A stretch of 42,149 nucleotides of DNA from Pedobacter agri PB92 (lineage in GTDB: Bacteria; Bacteroidota; Bacteroidia; Sphingobacteriales; Sphingobacteriaceae), in assembly GCF_000258495.1 (NCBI RefSeq), contig NZ_AJLG01000016.1, forward strand, positions 1-42,149, given 5' to 3'. Below, in pieces: positions 26,997-32,904 of the stretch; the stretch's first letter is position 1, and every line of letters begins with the position of its first letter. The position numbers and the translations under genes are program-made. The notes under the pieces were generated by a model. It was given only the letters and a program-made list of their open reading frames with translations, did not search any database and was not told where the DNA came from.

Positions 26997-27004
26997 TATT
27001 TTTG
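26997..27004 (+). promoter_or_regulatory. candidate -7 box TATTTTTG for the cytochrome-b-like gene
   Basis: TATTTTTG is an exact TAnnTTTG, 20 bases before ATG 27025. Only T-runs, not TTTG, occur at the -33 distance. Confidence 0.35.
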
Positions 27005-27024
27005 GACAAACATATTTTATAAAA

Positions 27025-27468
27025 ATGTATAGTATCTTAAAATCTGCGCACTCTGGATGGCGCTACATCGTATTAATCTTATTAGTAATTGCAGTTATCA
27101 ATGCTTTATCGGGTTGGTTTGGAAAAAAAAATTACACAGAAGGTAATCGTAAATTAAATGTGTTTACACTAATTAGTGCACACATTCAGTTTTTGATTGG
27201 CTTAGTGCTTTATTTTTTAAGCCCGCTTACTAAATTGCCAATGAGCGATGCGATTGGCAGATACTTTAAAGCTGAGCATACCGCGATGATGATTGTTGCC
27301 ATTGTTTTAATTACTGTTGGTAATGCAAAATCGAAAAGAGTGGCAGATGCTGTAGACAAACATCGTAATATTGCTATTTTCTTCGGATTGGCCTTGGTGC
27401 TGATTGTGGTTTCTATTTTGGTGATGACAAAAAATGTTCCAGGGAGATCATTTTTTGGGATATCTTAA
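27025..27468 (+). CDS. four-helix membrane protein, cytochrome-b-like family
   Basis: ATG 27025 gives 147 residues (MYSILKSAHSGWRYIVLILL); earlier starts lack family-like sequence. There are four hydrophobic segments, near residues 12-30, 48-66, 85-103 and 115-138. Histidines near the membrane ends (AHSGWRY, SAHIQF, AEHTAMM) could hold a haem, and Bacteroidota proteins of this layout are often named cytochrome B. I cannot confirm haem binding from sequence alone. It is a monocistronic gene with its own terminator, divergent from the amidohydrolase operon. Confidence 0.75.
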   Translation: MYSILKSAHSGWRYIVLILLVIAVINALSGWFGKKNYTEGNRKLNVFTLISAHIQFLIGLVLYFLSPLTKLPMSDAIGRYFKAEHTAMMIVAIVLITVGNAKSKRVADAVDKHRNIAIFFGLALVLIVVSILVMTKNVPGRSFFGIS

Positions 27469-27538
27469 AAATTAAGCATTTATTGGTAGCTCTTATAGCG
27501 TTTCGATAAAGATTTAATTAATAAATTTTAAATTTTAC

Positions 27539-27577
27539 AAGGGAAATTTGATTTAAAAGCAGATTTCCCTTTTTTTA
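27539..27577 (+). terminator. terminator of the cytochrome-b-like gene
   Basis: AAGGGAAATTTG (27539-27550) and CAGATTTCCCTT (27560-27571) pair over 12 bp with one G-T pair, followed by T7. It also insulates the trp leader promoter that follows. Confidence 0.88.
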
Positions 27578-27610
27578 GGATTGAACGTGTTGCAGGAAAT
27601 TTCACAAATA

Positions 27611-27641
27611 TTTCCATTATTCAAAATTCTTTATATTTTTG
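27611..27641 (+). promoter_or_regulatory. candidate promoter of the trp operon
   Basis: TATTTTTG at 27634-27641 is an exact -7 box. TTTC at 27611-27614, 19 bases upstream, is a 3-of-4 match to the -33 TTTG. Transcription would begin around 27646-27649, at or beside the leader-peptide ATG at 27648. Confidence 0.55.
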
Positions 27642-27647
27642 TCGCTC

Positions 27648-27716
27648 ATGATCAACAATATACATACATGGCTTTGGCAAAGTAATTCAAAACAGAATTG
27701 CGCCGGCTGCGTATGA
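27648..27716 (+). CDS. trpL: trp operon leader peptide
   Basis: A 22-codon ORF from ATG 27648 to TGA 27714-27716. Residues 8-10 are Trp-Leu-Trp (TGG CTT TGG at 27669-27677), two tryptophan codons in a tiny ORF directly before trpE. The end of the ORF (Cys-Ala-Gly-Cys) overlaps an antiterminator segment at 27699-27706. This is the classic arrangement in which ribosome stalling at Trp codons controls a downstream terminator. The peptide itself is not expected to have another role. It begins MINNIHTW and has no signal-peptide character. Confidence 0.85.
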   Translation: MINNIHTWLWQSNSKQNCAGCV

Positions 27717-27755
27717 GGAAAATATTTTTATCAACCTAAACCTTAAAGAACCATT

Positions 27756-27796
27756 AAAGCCCGGCGTAGAACCACACGCCGGGCTTTTTATTTTTA
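27756..27796 (+). terminator. attenuator terminator before trpE
   Basis: A perfect 12-bp stem with seven G/C pairs in a row (GCCCGGCG core), an 8-base loop and TTTTTATTTTT. It lies 60 bases before trpE and is the regulated terminator of the trp leader. Confidence 0.92.
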
Positions 27797-27806
27797 ATAA
27801 TAAATC

Positions 27807-27836
27807 CCGTCACTGCGAGGCACGAAGCAATGACGG
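27807..27836. repeat. dispersed palindrome, family 1, short single-arm copy in the trpE leader
   Basis: CCGTCA and TGACGG flank the core CTGCGAGGCACGAAGCAA. The core matches one arm of the full palindromes at 29873 and 40768, but its mirror arm is missing. It sits between the attenuator and trpE, so it is transcribed only when termination is avoided. Confidence 0.75.
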
Positions 27837-27852
27837 AAATACCGTAAAGAAA

Positions 27853-29250
27853 ATGTACAGAATAAATACTACTTACAAAAAACTACTTGCCGATACCACC
27901 ACGCCAGTGAGTATTTATCTTCGCTTACGTGATGTTTATCCAAACAGTATTTTGCTGGAGAGTTCAGATTACCATAGCAGAGAAAATTCAATGAGTTTTG
28001 TTTGTGCCGATCCGGTTGCGGGAATTATCTTAAAAGGAAAACGTTTAGAAACATATTTTCCAGATGGTACCGTTGGCATTACAGAAAGCAAAAATCTGAT
28101 GCAGGAGATCGCAGATTTTAAAGATAAGTTTAAAGAAACTGAACTGCCTGAAATTAAATTTATCTCAAGCGGGCTTTTTGGTTATTTCACTTGGAATGCG
28201 GTTCAGCACTTTGAAGATATTCAATTCACTTCTGAAACTCCAGAGGGAGAAGAGATTCCAGAAATGCAATACCATTTATATCGGTACATCATTGCGATCG
28301 ATCATTTCAAAAACGAAATCACGCTTTTCAAAAATACCTTTGAGGGAGAAGAGGAGGGGGGATTGGAAAAAATGGAATATCTGATTCAGAATAAAAATTA
28401 TCCTGAATACAAATTCCAGCTTCGGGGGGAAGAAACTTCGAATCTAACCGATCAGGGCTTTATGGATCTGGTAGAGAAACTGCAAAAACACATTTATCGT
28501 GGTGATGTATTTCAAATTGTGCCGTCAAGAGCCTTTAAACAGGCTTTCTCTGGTGATGAATTTAATGTTTACCGATGTTTGAGATCGATTAATCCATCGC
28601 CTTACCTATTCTATTTCGATTATGGAAATTTCAAGCTTTTTGGTTCATCACCTGAAGCACAAATCACCATTAAAAACAATACGGCGAATATTTTTCCAAT
28701 TGCCGGAACCTTTAAGCGTAGCGGGAATGATATCGAAGATGCAGAACAGGCTAAAAAGCTAGAGCAAGATCCAAAAGAAAGTGCGGAACATGTGATGTTG
28801 GTAGATTTAGCCAGAAATGATTTAAGCCGTCATTGCAATCGTGTAGAGGTGAAATCATTCAAAGAAGTTCAATATTATTCGCATTTGATTCATTTGGTGA
28901 GTAAAGTAAGTGGTCATTTACAGGAAAATGTAAGTGCTTTTAATGTGGTTGCAGATACTTATCCGGCAGGCACCTTGAGTGGTGCACCAAAATATAAAGC
29001 CATGCAATTAATTGATGAAAATGAAAAGCTGGGACGTAATTTTTATGCCGGCGCAATTGGTTTCATGGGTTTCAACGAAGATTTTAACCATGCCATCATG
29101 ATCAGGACGTTTATGAGCAAAAATAACGAACTGCATTACCGAGCAGGTGCGGGTATCGTGGCGGATTCAGTTCCTGAAACTGAAATGCAGGAAGTGAACA
29201 ATAAGATTGCTGCCTTACGTAAGGCTTTAGAAATGGCCGAGGGCATTTGA
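27853..29250 (+). CDS. trpE: anthranilate synthase component I
   Basis: The 465-residue protein makes anthranilate from chorismate with ammonia supplied by TrpG, the first committed step of tryptophan synthesis. The N-terminal LLESSDYHSRENSMSF contains the LLES tryptophan feedback site near residue 34. The chorismate-binding part has DVFQIVPSRAF, GSSPEAQI, PIAGTFKRSG, HVMLVDLARNDLSRH and PAGTLSGAPKYKAM. There is some risk of confusion with PabB, but the Trp attenuator and the trpC neighbour decide for trpE. It starts at ATG 27853, 16 bases after the short repeat, and is followed by trpG after 31 bases. Confidence 0.96.
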   Translation: MYRINTTYKKLLADTTTPVSIYLRLRDVYPNSILLESSDYHSRENSMSFVCADPVAGIILKGKRLETYFPDGTVGITESKNLMQEIADFKDKFKETELPEIKFISSGLFGYFTWNAVQHFEDIQFTSETPEGEEIPEMQYHLYRYIIAIDHFKNEITLFKNTFEGEEEGGLEKMEYLIQNKNYPEYKFQLRGEETSNLTDQGFMDLVEKLQKHIYRGDVFQIVPSRAFKQAFSGDEFNVYRCLRSINPSPYLFYFDYGNFKLFGSSPEAQITIKNNTANIFPIAGTFKRSGNDIEDAEQAKKLEQDPKESAEHVMLVDLARNDLSRHCNRVEVKSFKEVQYYSHLIHLVSKVSGHLQENVSAFNVVADTYPAGTLSGAPKYKAMQLIDENEKLGRNFYAGAIGFMGFNEDFNHAIMIRTFMSKNNELHYRAGAGIVADSVPETEMQEVNNKIAALRKALEMAEGI

Positions 29251-29281
29251 TGGAAGATGGATTTTAATAGAAAATTAACCA

Positions 29282-29866
29282 ATGGAAAATAAAGATAAAA
29301 AGGCTGTTCTAGTAATCGATAACTACGATAGTTTCACCTATAACCTGGTTCATTTAATTAACGAGGTGGGTTACGAAGCAGTGGTTTGGAGAAATGATAA
29401 ATTCGAACTGGCTGATGTAGCGCAATACGACAAAATTTTGCTTTCACCTGGACCGGGTATCCCTGAAGAGGCTGGATTATTATTGGATGTGATCAAAACT
29501 TATGCACCAACAAAGAGTATTTTTGGAGTTTGTTTAGGTCAGCAGGCCATTGCTGAAGCGTTTGGTGGAACACTATTAAACCTGGGCAGACCGATGCACG
29601 GTATCGCTACACCAGTTACCGTTGTGGATGGCGATGAACCACTATTTTGGGAATGTCCGCAAACGATAAATGTTGGTCGTTACCACAGTTGGGTAGTGAG
29701 TAAAGAGAATTTTCCATCTTGTTTGAAGATTACGGCCAGAGATCACAAAAGTGAGATAATGGCTTTGAGACATGAAAGCCTGGATGTTCGCGGGGTACAG
29801 TTTCATCCTGAAAGTGTGCTGACCGAGCATGGTAAACAGATGATGGAGAATTGGTTGACTTCTTAA
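29282..29866 (+). CDS. trpG: anthranilate synthase component II, glutamine amidotransferase
   Basis: A 194-residue class I glutamine amidotransferase that delivers ammonia to TrpE. It starts VLVIDNYDSFTYNLVHLI. The nucleophile is Cys84 in GVCLGQQAIAEAFGG, with the partners His175 and Glu177 in QFHPESVLTEHG. LSPGPGIPEEAG is the oxyanion-loop region. It may also serve p-aminobenzoate synthesis, as TrpG/PabA proteins are often shared. It lies 31 bases after trpE. A dispersed palindrome follows its stop in place of trpD. Confidence 0.95.
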   Translation: MENKDKKAVLVIDNYDSFTYNLVHLINEVGYEAVVWRNDKFELADVAQYDKILLSPGPGIPEEAGLLLDVIKTYAPTKSIFGVCLGQQAIAEAFGGTLLNLGRPMHGIATPVTVVDGDEPLFWECPQTINVGRYHSWVVSKENFPSCLKITARDHKSEIMALRHESLDVRGVQFHPESVLTEHGKQMMENWLTS

Positions 29867-29872
29867 TAATTT

Positions 29873-29933
29873 CGTCATTGCGAGGCACGAAGCAATCTCA
29901 TTTAGATAGACTGCTTCGTGCCTCGCAGTGACG
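29873..29933. repeat. dispersed palindrome, family 1, full copy between trpG and trpC
   Basis: Arms 29873-29897 and 29909-29933 (CGTCATTGCGAGGCACGAAG... and its mirror CTTCGTGCCTCGCAGTGACG) form a near-perfect 25-bp stem with an 11-base loop. It fills most of the 81-base gap between trpG and trpC. In the mRNA it would fold into a strong hairpin without a T-run, so it may alter trpC expression or mRNA stability. Confidence 0.9.
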
Positions 29934-29947
29934 GTAAATTGGAAAAA

Positions 29948-30730
29948 ATGAATATTTTAGATAAAATCGTATTACGGAAAAAAGAAGAAGTTGCTGATGC
30001 AAAGCGACTGATATCTGTTCAGGATTTAGAAAAAGCTGATTATTTCAAACGTACGCCTTATTCTTTTAAAGAGTTTTTGTTGGCTGAAGACAGAACCGGA
30101 ATTATTGCAGAGTTTAAACGACGTTCTCCATCAAAAGGTTTGATCAATGGTGTTGCTGACGTCGCGGAGGTTACCCAGGCCTACAATAATGCTGGCGCAT
30201 CTGCGCTGTCTGTGTTAACCGATGTCGATTTTTTTGGCGGAAAAACTGATGATATTTTAGCAGCGAGAGCGGTAAATCAGATCCCCATTCTTCGTAAGGA
30301 TTTTATGATTGATGAATACCAGATTTTAGAAGCAAAAGCCTGGGGTGCTGATATCATTTTACTAATTGCAGCGATTCTGACGCCAAAACAAATTAATGAT
30401 TTTGGCAAGTTTGCACAAAATTTAGGATTGAATGTTTTGTTGGAAGTCCATAATCTGGAGGAACTGGAAAGAAGTATTTGTCCAAATTTGGATGCCATTG
30501 GCGTCAATAACAGAAACCTGGCAGATTTTACGGTAGATATTCAAACTTCTTTTGATTTGGTTAATCGTATTCCTGATGAATTTTTGAAAATCTCCGAAAG
30601 TGCCATCAGCAATCCTCAAACCATTAAAGAACTGAAAACCGCTGGATTCAATGGCTTTTTAATCGGCGAGAACTTCATGAAAACCAATAACCCTGGCACT
30701 TCAATAAAAGAATTTGTCGCACAAATTTAA
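29948..30730 (+). CDS. trpC: indole-3-glycerol phosphate synthase
   Basis: ATG 29948 (MNILDKIVLRKKEEVADAK) gives 260 residues; the upstream frame runs through the palindrome and has no family support. TIM-barrel motifs are all present: IIAEFKRRSPSKG with the phosphate-binding/catalytic Lys near 56, SVLTDVDFFGG, ILRKDFMIDEYQI with the catalytic Lys, DIILLIAAIL, VLLEVHNLEELE and IGVNNRNL. ISESAIS and GFLIGENFM form the phosphate pocket. It converts CdRP to indole-3-glycerol phosphate. No trpD precedes it and no trpF, trpB or trpA follows. Confidence 0.96.
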   Translation: MNILDKIVLRKKEEVADAKRLISVQDLEKADYFKRTPYSFKEFLLAEDRTGIIAEFKRRSPSKGLINGVADVAEVTQAYNNAGASALSVLTDVDFFGGKTDDILAARAVNQIPILRKDFMIDEYQILEAKAWGADIILLIAAILTPKQINDFGKFAQNLGLNVLLEVHNLEELERSICPNLDAIGVNNRNLADFTVDIQTSFDLVNRIPDEFLKISESAISNPQTIKELKTAGFNGFLIGENFMKTNNPGTSIKEFVAQI

Positions 30731-30749
30731 ACAGTCTTCTATCCAGTTT

Positions 30750-30808
30750 TTGTCAGTCTGAGCTTGTTGGAGATTCGTTTTGGCGTTTCGACAAGCTCAA
30801 CGTGACAA
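30750..30808. repeat. dispersed palindrome, family 2 (GAGCTTGT)
   Basis: TTGTCAGTCTGAGCTTGTTGG (from 30750) and TCGACAAGCTCAACGTGACAA (30788-30808) are imperfect mirror arms of about 21 bases around a 16-base loop. The shared core is GAGCTTGT. It differs from family 1 and follows trpC. I recall related GACAAGCTCA palindromes in many Bacteroidota genomes but did not count them. Confidence 0.75.
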
Positions 30809-30962
30809 ATCTGTAAAAAATGTGGGATTAGACCATTGTATTGATTCCTAAATTTTAAAGTGTAACGCTCCTAATCTCGCCTATTTTTTCTTTCTGAAAC
30901 AAAGCATAAGTGTTGTTGTTAAATAAATACAAGCGCTAATATTTAACCAACAAATTACTTTT

Positions 30963-32042
30963 ATGCAGTATCTCGACCATTTTTTCGGTTATCCTATTCC
31001 TATTTTTATCAAGAACTTAATTATTGGGATAGCCGCAATTTTACTCGGACTACTTATTAAATTTATCATTCATAAAATCTTTATTATGCTTTCCCGCTGG
31101 TGGGATTCTGTGATTATAAAATCTACCATCAAACATCTTCGCAGACCAGTTGCGGTGTTCATTCCTTTGCTCTTACTAAATTCATCACTTGATATTATGG
31201 TGATGCCGGCTTCGGTTCGATTGCACCTTGATAAAATGCTCGAAATTGCGCTTACTGCAATTTTTGCACTCATATTAATCAGGTTGATTAACGTTCTGGA
31301 AGACTTTTTTTATCTCAAATATGATCTCAATAAAGAAAATAATCTGAAAGAAAGAAAAATCCGTACACAGCTCCAGTTTGTAAGAAAGTTCATTGTTTCG
31401 CTGATCATTTTAATTACTGCCGCTATCATTTTGTTGAGTTTCGAAAGTATGCGTAAAATTGGTGCAGGTTTACTTACAGGGGTTGGAATTGGTGGAATTA
31501 TTATCGGTTTCGCTGCACAAAAATCTCTGGGAAATTTACTGGCAGGTTTTCAGATCGCTTTTACACAGCCCATCCGGATTGATGATGTATTAATTGTTGA
31601 AGGAGAATGGGGAAGAGTGGAAGAAATAACCCTGACTTACGTTGTGGTGAGTATCTGGGATCAGCGGAGATTGATTTTGCCCATTACCTACTTCATTGAA
31701 AAACCCTTCCAAAACTGGACAAGGGTTTCGGCAGATTTACTCGGAACCGTGTTTTTATATATGGATTATACCATTCCTATTGAACCCTTGCGCCAGGAGT
31801 TAACAAGGCTTTTAACAACTAATCCCCTTTGGGATAAACGAGTAAATGTGGTTCAGGTTACCGATACGAATAAAGACGGATCAATTGAGATCAGGTTTTT
31901 GATGAGTGCTTCTAATTCATCAAGAGCCTTTGATTTGCGTTGCAATGTACGCGAAGCCATGATCACTTTTATCCAAAATAATTATCCTGAAAGTTTACCG
32001 AAAACAAGGTTGGAACATAAGGATAAGTTTGCAAATCTTTAA
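30963..32042 (+). CDS. MscS-type mechanosensitive ion channel
   Basis: A 359-residue inner-membrane protein with an N-terminal helix (FIKNLIIGIAAILLGLLIKFI) and two more spans before the pore helix. The pore-lining region is IGAGLLTGVGIGGIIIGFAAQKSLGNLLAGFQIAF, with the Gly/Ala pattern of MscS TM3. The beta-domain follows, with PIRIDDVLIVEGEWGRVEEITLTYVVV and RLILPITYFIEKPFQNWTR. The C-terminal alpha/beta part ends near 350. It should open on membrane tension to release solutes during osmotic downshock. It stands alone, 232 bases after trpC. Confidence 0.92.
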   Translation: MQYLDHFFGYPIPIFIKNLIIGIAAILLGLLIKFIIHKIFIMLSRWWDSVIIKSTIKHLRRPVAVFIPLLLLNSSLDIMVMPASVRLHLDKMLEIALTAIFALILIRLINVLEDFFYLKYDLNKENNLKERKIRTQLQFVRKFIVSLIILITAAIILLSFESMRKIGAGLLTGVGIGGIIIGFAAQKSLGNLLAGFQIAFTQPIRIDDVLIVEGEWGRVEEITLTYVVVSIWDQRRLILPITYFIEKPFQNWTRVSADLLGTVFLYMDYTIPIEPLRQELTRLLTTNPLWDKRVNVVQVTDTNKDGSIEIRFLMSASNSSRAFDLRCNVREAMITFIQNNYPESLPKTRLEHKDKFANL

Positions 32043-32319
32043 ACGGAGCACCATTTCAAAAAATATTGAATCGTATATTGATAAATCGTTTTATTGATTG
32101 TATAAATATTAGTTCACTATATTTTGCAATATATTCAGTTTAATGCACTAGATTTTTAGTTTTCAAATTAATTATTCTTAATTTGTTTAACGCTGGTTTT
32201 CTGTCAGTTAAGGTTAAGTTCCTTATCTTCTGCGTATTGACTGGCTTTTGATGGGTTTCTGTTGGCATAATTGTTGATTTTTTGGAAAAAAATAATTAAT
32301 CATCCTAACATTTTAATCC

Positions 32320-32793
32320 ATGAAAAACTTAAAAAAAGTTCTCTTTACTATTCTGCCGTTACTAACTTTAACAATTTTGTTTTCTTGTAAAAAAGAAAGC
32401 AATGAAATGCCAACCGATACGGAGAACAAAAACTTTAAATTCACTGTAACTGTTGATGGAGTAGAAGAGCAAGATTACGTATCATTCGTTTTTGTAGGTG
32501 GAAGCCTTGACAATGCAAAAACCATTTGGAAAGTTAATGGTGTAACCAAAAACAATGAAACAGCCATCTCTCTAGGAAAAAACGATTTTTTAGGCGCTAC
32601 AAAAACTTACGTAATTGAAAGTACAACACCTTTAAGATTAGTTACAACCAGTCAACAATGTTTAAATCCAGGTGCTACAAATCCTTCATTTAAAGTGAGC
32701 TATAAAGCTGAAGTAAATGGACAAGTCGTTACAAATGATCAAAACTTTACGGTAACTTCTACAACTGATTATACGCATAAATACGATTATTAA
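32320..32793 (+). CDS. orphan lipoprotein, unknown function
   Basis: A 157-residue protein with a typical lipoprotein signal, MKNLKKVLFTILPLLTLTILFSC, where the Cys near residue 23 follows the lipobox LFSC. After a KKESNE linker the mature part is rich in Thr, Val and Lys with alternating strands, including FKFTVTVDGVEEQDYVSF and FKVSYKAEVNGQVVT, suggesting a small all-beta domain. Two Cys are present, the lipidated one and one near residue 108. I recognise no family. It is monocistronic, has a 277-base AT-rich leader region and its own hairpin terminator. It would be anchored in the inner or outer membrane. Confidence 0.8.
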   Translation: MKNLKKVLFTILPLLTLTILFSCKKESNEMPTDTENKNFKFTVTVDGVEEQDYVSFVFVGGSLDNAKTIWKVNGVTKNNETAISLGKNDFLGATKTYVIESTTPLRLVTTSQQCLNPGATNPSFKVSYKAEVNGQVVTNDQNFTVTSTTDYTHKYDY

Positions 32794-32818
32794 TCAACAC
32801 TAAGTTTTGATCAAATAC

Positions 32819-32873
32819 AAAAGGAGAAATCTTTAATCGCTGAATATTGCAATTAAGATTTCTCCTTTTTTTG
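32819..32873 (+). terminator. terminator of the lipoprotein gene, built on a dispersed repeat
   Basis: AAGGAGAAATCTT (32821-32833) and AAGATTTCTCCTT (32855-32867) form a perfect 13-bp stem with a 21-base loop and T7 tail. The left arm and loop (GGAGAAATCTTTAATCGCTGA) resemble GGAGAAATCTTTTAACCCGC at 40719, so it belongs to a third repeat family. It also lies 32 bases before the convergent tex stop. Confidence 0.85.
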
Positions 32874-32904
32874 TTGTCATGCCTGATTGAGCCTAAGTAT
32901 TTGC

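Larger units (their letters stand above)
27646..27796 (+). promoter_or_regulatory. trp transcription attenuator (leader with antiterminator and terminator)
   Basis: The leader holds the Trp-Leu-Trp peptide (27648-27716) and a terminator: AAAGCCCGGCGT (27756-27767), loop, ACGCCGGGCTTT (27776-27787) with T-rich tail. TGCGCCGG at 27699-27706 can pair with CCGGCGTA at 27761-27768, eight pairs that take up the left arm of the terminator. A ribosome stalled at the Trp codons leaves 27699-27706 free, so the antiterminator forms and trpE is transcribed. A ribosome that reaches the stop covers it and the terminator forms. The layout is of the kind described for the Bacteroid-trp candidate RNA; I recall that motif but have not aligned it. 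Confidence 0.85.

Noticed and set aside
29918..29947. Upstream start for trpC at 29918
   Set aside because: The extra ten codons come from the right arm of the palindrome; the family N-terminus begins at ATG 29948.
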